A stretch of DNA of 64,000 bases. It comes from Phoenix dactylifera. Lineage: Eukaryota; Streptophyta; Magnoliopsida; Arecales; Arecaceae. This document shows positions 45,239-57,864 of this stretch, one piece after another. Made by a program: the position numbers and the translations under genes. The notes below the pieces were generated by a model. It did not search any database, had not been told where the DNA came from, and saw only the letters and a list, made by a program, of their open reading frames with translations. The DNA is taken from NCBI RefSeq assembly GCF_009389715.1, contig NC_052400.1, positions 22,413,674-22,477,673 of the forward strand, in the 5' to 3' direction. Position 1 is the stretch's first letter, and every line of letters starts with the position of its first letter.

Positions 45239-45414
45239 GCAGGCAACTAATAATACTCATAGTTTTTCTTCCAATATACTATTGTTTGATCCAATTGATC
45301 CAACAAGGATTCCGAGCTTATCCAACTAATATCATTAAGAAACTCTATCACGACCTAGAAACTTACTAGAAATGGCTGGATAGAAGGTGTTATTAATTTG
45401 GTTATATATATAAA

Positions 45415-45606
45415 TAGTGAGACTAATCGCACACTCAAACGGATTCTTACATACTCTTTTTGTTTAAGCTTTAACATCCTCATCAGGCTGAGGATCCAAA
45501 TTTATTCAATCTAATCAAAAGTATTGCAAATTTGATCAACTCTTAGCCAACCCAAATTAGCTTGTACTATGGTATTCCCTAATCCATATGGATCATAGGT
45601 CGGATC
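45415..45606 (+). repeat. Dispersed repeat, copy 2
   Basis: This is the partner of the segment at 38364-38560: CGCACACTCAAACGGATTCT, CTTTTTGTTTAAG, GAGGATCCAAATTTATTCA, ATCTAATCAAAAG, TTGATCAACT, TTAGCC, TCCCTAATCCATATGG. The sequence before it (TATCACGACCTAGAAAC) resembles starts of some plant LTRs, so an LTR fragment is one possibility. Confidence 0.6.
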
Positions 45607-48600
45607 CATTCTAATAACATTTGTAACAACCAAAAATTTCATCCAAAATGGCTAGCCAAAAAAAATATTTGGGTTTTTGATCCTGTATAAATATCTAAAC
45701 TTATCCGAAAAAGCTAGTCAGATAATATTATTTGGGTTCTTTGGTTCTATAACACACGTCTATATAAATTCTCATAAACTTATTATTCCAAAATATTATG
45801 TAGCATTTTTATATGTTGAGTCATATTGGTTTCAAGTAAAAAATGAACCTCTTCCACTGTTAAAACTCATAGCATCACCTCTCATTTTATCCCAGTATGG
45901 CAGAGGATATTAAGTGTAGTTGGTGAAGATTTGGCATGCTATGTGGTAAATTTACGGTCTGCTATGTATTCTTTAACTCTGTATTTTTGTATATAATTTC
46001 TCATCAATAAATATGAGGGGAGTGCTCTGCTTCCTCCATTTCCGATAAAAAAAAATAAAACTCATAGCATCATAAATAGACAATCTCACCAATCCTATTA
46101 TCTCAAAAATAAAATTATTCGCAGCACAACCACCTTTTGACTCTTCCCGTTCTCTATCTTCTGTATTTTTGATTTTTTCTATTTTCTTAGTTTTCTTTTT
46201 TATCCTTTCAGTCTCTTCCTCTTTTTATTTTTTCTTCATTCTCATCATTTTCTTTTTCTTCCTTTTTTTTTTTACTCTCTTCATCAAAATTTGTATTCTC
46301 AATTTTTTCTATTTCAAAATTCTTTGTTCTTCAATTTTTTTTTTTTTGTGCGCAGAACTGTCTTTATCCATATTTGTAAACCAATTTCTTTTGATAGTAT
46401 TTAATTTTTATGGCAAGAATAAATAAATCCAAACTTTTCTCTACCGTGCAACCTGCTAGCTTTTCAACAATATCCTATAAATTACAAGCTCCAAGACGCT
46501 AGTACAGATGCTTCAAAATGTGTAGTTAGGAAATACCATTTTTCTTCATAAAAAATGTACTCCATCTTTCACTTTTCCTTTACCTTTTCTTTCTTTCTTT
46601 TTCCATCTCTAGTTATATTTACCTCTCACTTTTCCAATTAAGACGTTTTCATCTATCCAAAGTCTTCTCTTTTTTTTTTCCCTTTGTTATGATCCTGCAC
46701 ATGTGCGACGATTTGCATAAATGCATATTTAGTCCCATATTGGTCAAACGTTCGAAAGATCATAAATACTTACATAGGGTTTAGAAATTCCAATAATATT
46801 TTTTGGCTAGTATTTATGGATAAAATCATCAATTATTACTAATGGTATCAGAACAGATTTAGTCTTTAATCTACGTAGACCAAAAGATACTGCAATATGA
46901 GCCTTTTTAGGACTAAGTACATGTTGATTATGGTGCTTATAATTAAATTTAATTAGATTTATGATTAGATTTGGAACTTAAACAAGATAAATGTGTTATA
47001 CGTGCATATGTTTTATCTTACTTTTATTTTGTATTGGAAAGATCTTGGATCCTTGTACGAGGTTAAAAAAATCAAATGATACTTTTTATTTAGGTTTTTT
47101 AAAAAAAGTTCTAGAATGCTAGATAATTACACGCAAATACTTTGTAAACAAAATCTAGAAACATACTATATATATATATCTTATATACAATAGCTTGATC
47201 AGTGATAGAATTCCAAAATTAATGCTGCTTTAGAAGGTTAGATCCAACCATCTGGTTAGGATAGAGCGAATGTTTCGTTTCAAATGTAGTAAGGCACTGA
47301 ATAAAAAAATAAACTTGCTTGATCATGAAAATGATTGAGATTTTAGTTCATCTTTGAAACTAGAGGCATACCATTAAACAAATCCTTTAATTAAAGCTAG
47401 ATGAAAATTCCTAAATTTCATTTTTGCAATTAGTCCAAGCATTCAGTTCTTAGTGCCATCCTAATGTGTCAGATATTGCTAGAAGGAAGAAATTTGAAAA
47501 AAAGAGCTCTTCAATGCCAAGACCTCATCAGAAAAATCAAGTGTTATGGGAAAGAAAAGAAGCAAATTCTCACCATAAAAAACCATTTTAGAAAAAAAAA
47601 AGGACAAACAAGTTATTATTATTATTACTATTATGATCATCTTGATCAAGCATAGATCTCAAAAAAAATGGCTGAACAAGAAAGAGGAAAGAAGGGAGCA
47701 GTGATGGTGATGGTGGTGGAAGGAAGAAGGTAGCAGTGATGGTGGTAGTGCTGGGTCGCCAATAGTACCATAGTAGAGATGGAAAGAAGGAATGGGGGGT
47801 GGCACCAAAAATAATATAGAAGGCCTAACTAAAATTTTAAAAATATAAGAAATATATACAACACGTGGATAGTTGAAAGTGGTAAAATTGTGACCGGAGT
47901 CGTTTTCGCACTCACTTTGTTATATGCGAACGCTCAAACATTTCTCGTATTTCTTCAAAAATAAAATTTTGGTGGCCCGAGGCACTTCCGCAACATATTC
48001 CGTCTCCTTTCCTCACTTTTTCTTTCCCTTGCGGAGATCACTCGACTGCCATTAAATCCGCCTTTCATGCTCTGCCAACAATAAAGTATTAGATATGCTG
48101 TCCGCGGTCCACGACGACTTCCAAGTTCCAAGTCCAATTTTATCGGATGTCTCCAAAGAGACCTTCCAAGTTCCGACTCATTCCTCTCTCCGTCATCTCT
48201 TTTCGCTCTTCTCAATTTCTCAAACCCCAACCCCAGATGATTCCAAGATATCGGCACCCTGACCCGTTTCATTATTATTAACATTTTCTTTCAGACGTTA
48301 TTCTAATTTATTTTAAAACGCTTCTGATCTAATTAACTATCTTCATGACGGTATTTCTGCCGCATAGTATCGTATCATATCAGGAGAAAAAAGCGGGCGG
48401 GTTATTATTTCGGCGGTGTCGGCGCCGTGGGAAAGTCCCGCTCGATCCCACCTCATCCACGCCCGGGGCGATCCGCTCACCAGAGCTGTAAGCCTAAGCC
48501 AGCGGTTACCGGGACCCGGCCGCTAGACGGCAGTGAGGGCTTCCTTTCCGTGACGAGGGGGACAGCAAAAAGAAAAGAAAGGAGTCCCGTTCCGTCGTCA

Positions 48601-48628
48601 CATGATCATCCCCCGGCGCTGCGAAGCC

Positions 48629-51600
48629 ATGGACACGAAGCCTTCGCCGCCACCGCCGCCGCCGCCGCTGCAGCAGCGGAAGTGGGCGGTGCCGCTCCTC
48701 GCCTCCGTCCTCCTCTCCTCCGTCCTCCTCTCCGCCTCCCTCCTCTTCCTCTCCTCCGGCCAGACCCTTCTCTTCCTATCCTTCTCCCAGATCCCCTCCT
48801 CCGCCGCCGACGAGTCCCTCTTCGTCGAGCCCAAGCTCCGCCTCCCCCCGCTGCCCGCCCGCACGGTCCCCCGCCTCGCCTACCTCATCTCGGGCTCCGC
48901 CGGCGACGGCCGCAGCCTAAGGCGGACCCTCCGGGCTCTCTACCACCCGACCAACCGCTACGCGCTCCACCTCGATCTGGAGGCCCCCCCGGCTGAGCGC
49001 CTCGAGCTCGCCGCCGCCGTCCGGAACGATTCCGTCTACGCTCGCTTCGGGAACGTTCAGGTCGTCACCAGGGCCAACCTGGTCACCTACCGGGGCCCCA
49101 CCATGGTCGCCAACACGCTCCATGCCGCGGCCATCCTCCTCAAGGAGGGCGGCGATTGGGACTGGTTCATCAACCTCAGCGCCTCCGATTACCCCCTCGT
49201 CACCCAGGACGGTAAGATTTTGTTAAATTTGCGGAGCATAGCTTCCTTCGTGATCCTTTTGATTTCTTCGTCACTTCTTTAATTCCTTGTCCAAAAGAGG
49301 CGAATCTGATTGATGCTGTCGAATTCCTTCCTGTTCGGATCCTCGAGATGATATCTGGGGATGTGTTCATCTGAAACATTCTATGCATAGACTTTGTTTA
49401 TATATATATATATATAGATAAATTTATATACGGCAAATAGAATTCTAGAGCTTTCGTCTTCCAGGTGGACTTGAAATTAAAGACCATTCATTCATGACTC
49501 GACTGTAACTTAAATCTCCTCTTTGAAGCGCTTACTCTTTAGTTCCTTCCTCTTCCATTGTTTGAATGGCCTCAAGTTTCAGATTTTCCTCCACCATATC
49601 GTGCCCATTTATTTATGACTCAGCTATAAAATGGTCCTTCTTCTGCGCGCCCGCACCTCCACCCTCCCCAAATAAAAAGGAAAAAAGAATTAAATATGGT
49701 TTCTCTGTTCTCTAATAAGAAAAAAAATGGGCTCATTTGAAGCAAGATAACTTGGCTGCTCTCAGTAGCTCTTTCTGCTGTTGTTTGCGAGTGATGAATG
49801 GGCAAAGAACTCCTCTAGACCTCTGATTATGTATTACTTGTTTTGATGCTTCTGTTTTTCCTCTGTTATCTTTTCCTTCCCACTGGTTTCGCAGATCTGC
49901 TCCACGTGCTTTCGAGTTTGCCTCGACGTATGAATTTTATCGAGCATACAAGCGACATCGGATGGAAGGAGTATGTGAAACATCTATGAGATACTTTTAA
50001 CACTTGAATCTATTGTTCCTTTTCATAGCACAATATCGGATATCGTTGTTGTAAAAATGATTGTTTGGTCCATTGCTTAGGTACCAAAGGGCCAAGCCTG
50101 TTATCATAGACCCTGGGCTGTATAGGTTGCAGAAGTCGGATGTGTTTTGGGTTTCTGAGAAAAGGAGCGTACCCACTGCATTCAAGCTCTTTACAGGTTA
50201 AGCATCTTTGCCTAATTATAGTCATTCAGCTCTCAAGCTCGGAGTGTTGGCCTTTGTCCTTGTATGCTTGGATGCTAGAGGGATGTATTCTGTACTTGGT
50301 ATTCAGACAATCATGGTTTGCCAAAGTCCCAATACATAAAATTTGGAAGGAAAAGGACTTATTATCTTGGGATATCTCTGGCAGCATGGTGATTAACATG
50401 AGAAGACCATGCATCCTCCTAGGCTACAATGCTCAAAAATATAGCAGTTTTTAACTATTTCCATTTCCTTGCATGATGCATATCTTTTTACCAAATCAAA
50501 AAAATTAATGGCACTACTGAATTTTGTTAATGAATTTTATGGGCTAAAATACCAGTGTCAGTCTTACAATATTGCATGAGATATGCTTTTTACAAAGTGC
50601 CATCCTAGTTGAAGGACTTACAGGTAGCTGTTTGTGAAATATATTGTGGACTATAAAGAAATCCTAAATGTCCAAATTGTATGTATGGCAAGGAAAGGAG
50701 CTATTTGCAACTGATAGGCTTACCAGCTTCTGTGTTGGTACTGAATCTATAATGCTCATGTGCATACAGACTATAATTAACAAAAAGCATTGTTTCTTTC
50801 TTTCCAATTGCATGAAACATCTCTTTTTCCATCATTGGACATCATGTTGCTTATTTTCTTCTATGTTAGTATCAGGTCTATGGATGCTTGTGTTCTACGG
50901 AATCTGAAATATCAAAAAAGCATTGTTTCTTTATAACCACTTGAACAGAAAATAATTAGTTTCCCTTATGGTGGAAAGCTCAAAAAGACCTCTTAGCAAG
51001 CCATGATACCTAAGAGGTTGTTATCTAGTCTTATAAAAAGAGTCAAACCCAGTCTCAAGATACAAGGGTTGGAGGTTCTTTTGGTTCATGATTCGTCAAT
51101 GTGATGGATATCAAGGATGATTTGAAGTGCAAAATACAGTATCCCTACCACCTGTTTAACCTATAAAACCTTAGTCTAGAAAAAAAGTTTAAGGTCTCGC
51201 AGCCTGTATGGACTGTACCATACTAAGTGACGCCAACTACCATGTCTCTATGGGTGTAACTAGTACTGGTTCATCACTTGTATGGTACAATAAGGTCAGT
51301 GCAAATCAACACCACATGATACTTGAATCCTTGCTAGAAATACAACTAATGATTTAATTATAAATTAAAATGCAGCATATAGTATAGCAAATCCAAATGT
51401 TAAGGCATTCTGCCAAATGTACGGATGCACAAGCCTAACCTCCACATATAACGAAACAAGGACTAAATCCTTCACAAATCTAATCATAAATATGTATGTC
51501 AACAAAAATGGCAACCATCATCCATTGATTTGCGTTAGACTCTGGATTGCAGTTAAGCCTGCAAATGTTTCGAGCTGGTCATGAGTAGCTTTTGGCATCG

Positions 51601-54600
51601 GCTTGAGAGCAGCTTATCTCAGATTGGCTCAAATACCAATGTATTTCAGAGCTATGCTTATAAACTGGCTAAATCTGATGCTAGTGGATTGCAAACATCA
51701 GGGAAGCTCGGCTTAATTAAAGCCCGAGCCAATACTCGTACAATTTGAGCTTGAACAAATTATGCGAAGCTTGTCTTGAGCTAGAGCTAAGGGTGGCAAA
51801 AATTGACCCGACCCAACATCCCAAAGAATTCTATTTGAGCTGGCTTTGGGTCAAGAGTTTTTTTCGATGGGATTGCTTACGGCTCAAATTTTCTGACTCA
51901 AACCTTAAATTAGTCAGGTATAGGTCAAAGCTTTAACCCGGCTTAGGTCATGAGAAAAGAGTTTAATTTGGGTTGAAACAATTCAGATTGGGTTAAGTCA
52001 TGATCTTGAGTAATACTTTTTTTGAGTGGTTGATCTTTTTCTTAATACTAGTTATTTATTTTTTTTAGTAAATTAGCTAGTAAGAATTGTAAGGATTGGA
52101 TTTGATATATTAGATTAGGTTTAGAATTGAATCTTGCAAAATATATTAGTTTAGGATCAAATTAGTGACCCAAAATGACCCATGGGTGCCTATGTTACCA
52201 GAGATCTTGATATGTTCTCAGGTCGGGTTGGGTATGGGTCAAGGTTTTGTCTATTCCTGTCCTTAACCTGACTGGAACCCAACATTGCCCGACAAATTGC
52301 CACCCCTAGCTGGTGCTGAGCTCAAGCAGCCGATTTATATAAGCCTGGGCAGCCTGATACTCGGTTCGGTTCGGCTCAACTTCTTTGTGCCCCCGATCAT
52401 AGTCTGCCATGGTCTTTATCCAATGCCAAGGTCTTTAAGATAGAAAGGTTAATTATATACTATCTCCTTATAGCATACAATTAATCTACAGTCCCTCCTT
52501 CCCTTCAGTCCTTCAACCTGTACTTGAAGTCTTCCATTTGGTGCCAACTCTGGTCCTTGGTGCATGTGTCATAACAATCTCAAACAGTTTGTGGTCACTC
52601 TATTGTATATTGGCACCATTCCTACCCTTAACCAAATATAGGTATTTCTTCTAATCCCATCTCTCTAAAATTCATCACACTTGCATCTCAACATCTGTAC
52701 CTAATCTGTGCACTTCTGATGCAAATATAAATAGTAAAAGTGGTCTTGTGAAAAAATTTTTTGGTTGAAATGCTAATGGTGATTGATGATTGCATAAAAT
52801 TCATTTGCCTTTTGATGAATTCTTATGTCATTCACTGATTCTTTCTCCTTGCTCTACTTTTACCTTAGTTTCAGAACATTACTTTGTAGGCTCCTACAGT
52901 TGTGAACTAAACTATTCGGTGTTGTAGCAAAAAAATCCAACTCTTTTCTTGGAGCCATGGCGGCCATATACCAACATCACCCCTTGCTTCTTTTTGATAC
53001 CTTAGAAAATCTTCGAAAGAAAGCTCCAAGAAGACTAAATGTTGATGATGGGACAAGAAAAAAGAGTTAAAATATGCTATTGTAATTGCTCAACGTTTAA
53101 CGTGCTCATAGATCACATTCAGAACAGATTCAGAACTTTCAAGAGCTCGCTATCAAGTGCAATAGTGAGAAAGTTGAATTTTCCTGTCGGCTCCTTCTTG
53201 GGCCTTCTTGGGTGATTTATGATTAGGGTTGTTAACAGTGTATACATATCAGTTATAGATGTACATCATACATGCTAAACTGTTTGTATCTACTTGTGTT
53301 GGCCAATTTAAAAACAATTACAATTATGAACTGGATATTGAAGTTGATATCCGCATTTGAGATAAACTATAAGGAATTGAATGGAGCAATATTCATATTT
53401 GATATAAATATGTTGAAACTAGATGAGTGTTTGCAGGAGAAAAGGCAAAATCTTGGATATTCAACTAAACAAGGCTGGGAGCAAGTTGAATACGAATTAT
53501 CAGGTGTTATTATCATTGTAATGATTTATGCATAATGAACAAATCCACACATATTCATAGATATGTATTCATATTTCAAATATGAAAGAAAATATCACCC
53601 ATTTGTATCCAATGCAGATGTGTCAATTATATCTTTTTTTCAGGGAAACATGGACACGATTATAGAAACAGATATGATCTTTCAATTCTGCATACATCAG
53701 AAATAGCCCATGTTAATGGGTAGTAGAAATCATCCTTTTTTGATAGCCAGCTTTTAATGTCAGCTTACCTTTAATAAATTAGTGAGGCATCAATTCTTGG
53801 GTTATTTATTAAATTAATAAATAGAACTGTTCGACGAATCATTTATGTGCTCCTTGTAGACTTTCTGCAGATTGGTTCTTGGGTATTCATGCTAGTCAGT
53901 TAAACCTGTCTGCTGAACAAGGAAGTTATGCCTTTTAGAAATTGAATAATAAATACAAAAATGTCATAGATTTTTGATGTAATAAAGGATGTTTTTGCTA
54001 GAACATGAAATTTTGTATATAATATGCAATATTATATACGGACAACATCATGTCAGGCTTATTAGCAAACATTTTATATTATTTTGCTCAAATAAGCAGA
54101 TGCATGTAAATTGAATATATGAATGCTGCAACTGCAGTTGTAATGCAGATAGCAGTGCTTTCTTGTCTTTTAGTATACAATGATACTGGATTTGTATTGC
54201 CCTTGTTCTTCTCTTCCATAGTTATGATGTGTAGAAATAGTGTTTATGACAGTATGGATTGTCTACTTTTCAGGCTCTGCTTGGATGATGCTTTCTCATC
54301 AGTTCATAGAATTTTGTTTATGGGGATGGGACAACCTTCCTCGGACAGTCCTAATGTACTATGCGAACTTTCTCTCCTCGCCTGAGGGCTACTTCCACAC
54401 AGTCATCTGCAATGCACCAGAGTTTCGCAACACCACTGTTAACCATGACCTCCATTTCATATCTTGGGACAACCCCCCAAAGCAGCATCCGCACTTCCTC
54501 ACCCTGGATGACTTTGCGAGAATGGTAGACAGCAATGCTCCTTTTGCAAGGAAGTTTGGTAGAGATGACCCAGTACTCAACAAGATTGACAAGGAGCTCT

Positions 54601-54788
54601 TGGGTCGTGATGCTGATGGATTTGTGCCTGGTGGATGGTATGGTGCATTAAAGATGAATAGAACTGATACGCATTACATTGTGAGAAATGTGAATGAGCT
54701 CAGGCCTGGGCCAGGTGCTAAGAGGCTTAGACACCTCGTCACAGGTTTGCTTTCAGCTGACGGTTTTGATGAGAAGCATTGCATTTGA
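48629..54788 (+). CDS. GLCAT14: GT14-family glycosyltransferase (GlcAT14-like beta-glucuronosyltransferase, Core-2/I-branching domain)
   Basis: Four exons splice in frame: 48629-49211, 49895-49970, 50081-50196 and 54274-54788, giving 429 residues. A short cytosolic Pro-rich head (PPPPPPP) and one membrane anchor at about 19-43 (VPLLASVLLSSVLLSASLLF) fit a type II Golgi protein. The Branch domain starts at RLAYLISGSAGDGRSLRRTL. It continues with LHLDLEAP, NLSASDYPLVTQDDLLHVL, FIEHTSDIGWKEYQRAKP, SAWMMLSHQFIEFCLWGWDN, FARKFGRDDPVLNKIDKELL and FVPGGW. Arabidopsis GlcAT14 enzymes add glucuronic acid to beta-1,3/1,6-galactan of arabinogalactan proteins; the exact acceptor here is inferred. The ATG at 48629 (GCCATGG) is preferred; an in-frame ATG at 48602 would add nine residues. 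Exon 1 is very GC-rich, as in many monocot genes. Intron 3 is 4.08 kb. Confidence 0.92.
51550..52400. mobile_element. Possible older MITE hosting the hAT insertion
   Basis: Flanking the 51788-52308 element are GCAAATGTTTCGAGCTGG on the left and, inverted, GCACAAAGAAGTTGAGCCGA on the right, with further GAGCTTGAG / GGCTCGGTT-type words. This loosely fits the plant hAT MITE ends of the form GCAAACGAGCCGAG. The match is weak and the ends are uncertain. Confidence 0.3.
51788..52308. mobile_element. hAT-type MITE with 8-bp target duplication
   Basis: Ends are TAAGGGTGGCAA and, inverted, TAGGGGTGGCAA, the usual plant hAT terminus. Flanks GCTAGAGC (51780-51787) and GCTGGTGC (52309-52316) agree at six of eight positions, consistent with an aged 8-bp duplication. 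The 521-bp interior repeatedly carries GACCC/GGGTC words (GACCCGACCC near the left, GGTCGGGTTGGG near the right). It has no coding capacity. Confidence 0.7.
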
Positions 54789-57090
54789 CATGTACAACAC
54801 ACCAGCAGATGCGAAGGTAAATTTGTTGCGAATTCTGAAGCTTTGCGTAGTCGGCCTGCTCTTCATTGTTGCAGAGCGAGGTCTCCTCAGTGTGGATATT
54901 GGTGGAGTAATCTTGGAAGGCAGAGAGTGTATCGCTATGGTTCAATAAATGTATCTTTGTAAGAGTATAAATTAGTAGCTCGGTTATGCAGCCTCTCTTC
55001 CATCTCTCTTTCCAGCGCTTTTGCTATGAACAGATTGTATGCTGCATTTTGGCACGAGAAGCTGCACTGCTGCGTGGATGTTGTAATATCATCAGTTATA
55101 TACGCATAAGTTTTTACGAGTAGAGGCTACTATCACCATGGTGCTTTCTTCTGCTTTGTGCTGTTCAAATGGTAGGTGGGGCTGCAATTGGATGTGCCTT
55201 CATAGCTTTTTCTGGACGAGTCATGGTTTTCTTTACTCCCAAAGGTTCCTTGGTGGACCAATTGACGTGATGTCCTGCCGACGAGAAAGCATGCCAGTCC
55301 ACCTAATGGTCTGCCAAATCCCCGGTAGAACACATCATTTTCCTGCTGAATCTTGCGTGATTTGCAAGTGCAAATGCTGTCAAGTAATATCCTACCTCTA
55401 TGAGTTCCTTGCTTGCCGGGATCGTTCAATTGATCCTGAGAGCCATCCAGGTTCTCAGCCAATTTATATTCTCTTGCGTCAGACCGTAGTTAGAAGAGTT
55501 TGATTTGGATCGACCGGTGATCCTCTCTATCTTTCTTTAGCTTAGCGATATTTTCGTAGCACCTCATCGCGTCATCGCCATAATTTTGATCTTCAATAAC
55601 GGCCCCAACGTTCTCCCCACCAATAAAAGATGCGCAGTTTCTTGGTAAATCCTATGACATGCATGATAGATGATACGCTTCATAGAAGATCGATGTCTTT
55701 AATGTAGTACCAGGAGGGTGGTACGTAATGTCTTTAATAATTCTTCTTCGGGCGTGTTTGTGGACGCCCGACGCACAGTGTTCATCCGCCTGCACGGATC
55801 TCGGAGCGAGCAGTGGACGATCCGGTTTAGCACTCGGGCGAAGCCCTTACAACCCGAGTCCGGCGCTAAAGGAGTCCGAGTGCCGGCCAGATGACCGTCG
55901 GCCCCCACCGGTGGCAGCGGGAATGGGGTCGAAGGGCTTCGCTCCTCTTCCCACAAGAACCGGCCCGGCCATCGACTGGGCGGAAGCTCCCCGATCGACG
56001 CCGAGTCCACCTTGTTCCGACTTCAAACTTCTTTCCTTTTTCCTCCTTTTTACGTGTTATACGCGAACAGCACCTTTTTCTTCCCCTTTTCTCGCGAGTA
56101 ACGCTGACTTCTTTAAGTCAAGATTTCAACAATACTGTTGCTTCCGGACGATACGCCCTCACCGTTAAAAAAGGTAAGTACAGGACGGCAGCAGAAGTGC
56201 ATTAGTACATCAGTATTCATTTTTGACGATGGGTTTTTATTTGATTGATTTTTTGTTTTTTGAACGAAATATTTTGTCCAGGCGAACATATCTTATACCT
56301 GCCAATCCCCAGGAATTCTCGTTTCCTTTTTCTTTTTCCCTTCTCAATTTTCCTTTTTCTCTCACTCCGTCTTACTAAGATATTAATGTGTAGAAGCAGA
56401 ATGTTTTTTTATCATAAGTAGGCAGTATTTTTGTTCTCGTTTCAAACTCCTTGTCCTCTTTTCCACTTTTTTTTTATTTCTTTTCTATGTGCGTAAATTG
56501 AACAGGAGAATCACAGGTTTGAAGCACTGCAGAGCGAATCCCGGCAGGAGGCTTCTCAAAGGTGATGGAGATCACCCGATGATATCTCCAGCGTCGTGCT
56601 TGTTGAAAAGGATAGGTACGGCACTCGGTCGCAAGAATCTGGTTTCATGGCATCGAGTTGGGATGCTGCCCTTGTGATCCAAATCGAGCATTCAGGTATA
56701 TATAAATCATCCGGTGCGATATGGTCTTTTATGCTCTGGCAAAAAACTGATGAGAATATAGCGTCTATCATCATCTTACATTTGCCTTGCGAGTAGCCGT
56801 TTGATGCCTTGCGAGTAGCGATTGGTGATTTCTATATAGATCAAAACCCAAAAGTCATTGAGATAATGAGCTGCAGGAGTTTTTTGGCTATCATGTGGGC
56901 ATGCCAAATTAGAGAGCTTGAAGAATTCCTCTATGTAGTCGGCGATGATCATTCCTCCTAGACAAGCACCCCACCACCAACTCATGCCTCTTAGACTCGG
57001 TGCTGCTAGTGGCCCCAACGCTCTCTCCACCAGATGGATGGATCCTCCGCAACAAAATAAAAAAAGAATCTACCAAGTTAGTCTAGATTG
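54789..57090. other. GT14 3' flank and intergenic region
   Basis: The GT14 3' UTR probably runs to about 54,950-55,120. The tract 55,730-56,000 is GC-rich with open frames on both strands but no known domain. The tract 56,490-56,790 on the plus strand looks coding-like (VVLVEKDRYGTRSQESG, then SSWDAALVIQIEHSG) but matches nothing I can name. It could be an exon remnant or part of the retroposon that follows. Confidence 0.35.
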
Positions 57091-57099
57091 CCTTCTTTC

Positions 57100-57560
57100 A
57101 CACTTGAAGGGTCAAAATTAAACAGGGGACAAACCAATTCAATTCATGTCTGCTTCAACCACTTGTCCAAGGTGGATCCATTTCGCAAAATCCACCATTT
57201 TCACTGTAGATGTATATTGCTTTATGCGGCTGACTTGGCATGGATCGATGAAATGAAGTTGCAATCAAATGGAGATCAACTTTACACTCTTCTACTGCAG
57301 CTCGCGTTTATCAAGAAGCCAACAAAGCTGCCGATTTCATTGCTAAACAAGCCCTTAATCAAAACTGCTTCTGGACCTCTCGGGATGTTATTCACCGGAA
57401 CTTATCTTCTATTCTGCAGGTCCCGTGCAGGGCTAGATGGCAGTGCTGAGATGAATTGGGAGGCTTCATTCAGACCTGGACGGAACATTTAAATGCAATT
57501 CAGTCCACATGTTTTACAGGGTCCGTGCTTTGTTTAGTCATATAATCTGAGCAGGGATCT

Positions 57561-57618
<58 letters not shown>

Positions 57619-57864
57619 TGCTATAGCAGATCCTGTGAGAAGCTGTGCATGTTGTTTTTACACAAGCATTCTGTATTAGTTTAGGGTCAGGGAGTTCTGT
57701 ATCATTGTGTTGGTAGTTCTGTAAAGGTGACTTTGAGCCTGCTTAGGAACTTGTTCACAGGGGATGGTAATTAGTGTGACATGCATATAATGCTGTCTGA
57801 TGTTTTATATTTTAATGATAAGCTGCTGCTCCTTCTGTTAAAAAAATAAAAATAAAATAAAAAC
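57100..57864 (+). mobile_element. LINE fragment, 3' end with RNase H remnant and A-rich tail
   Basis: The frame 57306-57449 reads VYQEANKAADFIAKQAL and onward, ending at TGA. This is the C-terminal helix motif of the RNase H domain carried by plant LINEs. About 390 bases of trailer follow, ending GCTGCTGCTCCTTCTGTT and then an A-rich tail (57840-57864), the usual LINE 3' end. A TA microsatellite (57564-57613) has expanded within the trailer. Upstream, to about 57100, the RNase H frame is interrupted and unrecognisable, so the copy is 5'-truncated or decayed. Confidence 0.65.
57564..57613. repeat. (TA)n microsatellite
   Basis: About 25 uninterrupted AT/TA units, the longest simple repeat in the window, inside the LINE trailer. 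Confidence 0.92.

Larger units (their letters stand above)
44959..48400. other. AT-rich spacer between NPF6.2-type and GT14 genes
   Basis: The NPF 3' UTR probably ends before about 45,100. Beyond it lie a T23 run (45123-45145), a TA run (45218-45238), the second dispersed-repeat copy (45415-45606) and a possible retroposon tail near 46045-46060 (TTTCCGATAAAAAAAAAT). A pyrimidine-rich tract spans about 46,140-46,350 and triplet-rich sequence lies at about 47,615-47,760. No gene is recognised. Confidence 0.45.
50197..54273 (+). other. Large intron 3 of the GT14 gene
   Basis: A 4.08 kb intron between donor ACAG/GTTAAG and acceptor TTTTCAG. It contains the hAT-type MITE at 51788-52308, itself apparently inside an older inverted-end element, and a short palindromic patch at about 51195-51300 (GTATGGACTGTACCATAC). 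Otherwise it is AT-rich, with no frame resembling a protein. Confidence 0.8.

Noticed and set aside
48427-48996. 189-codon Pro/Arg-rich frame overlapping GT14 exon 1
   Set aside because: It is a frame-shifted shadow of the GC-rich GT14 first exon; its residues reflect CCG/CGC triplets.
55133-55503. Overlapping frames of 109-121 codons on both strands after the GT14 gene
   Set aside because: Neither shows a recognisable motif. The region is near or within the GT14 3' flank and could be an old repeat, but I could not assign it.
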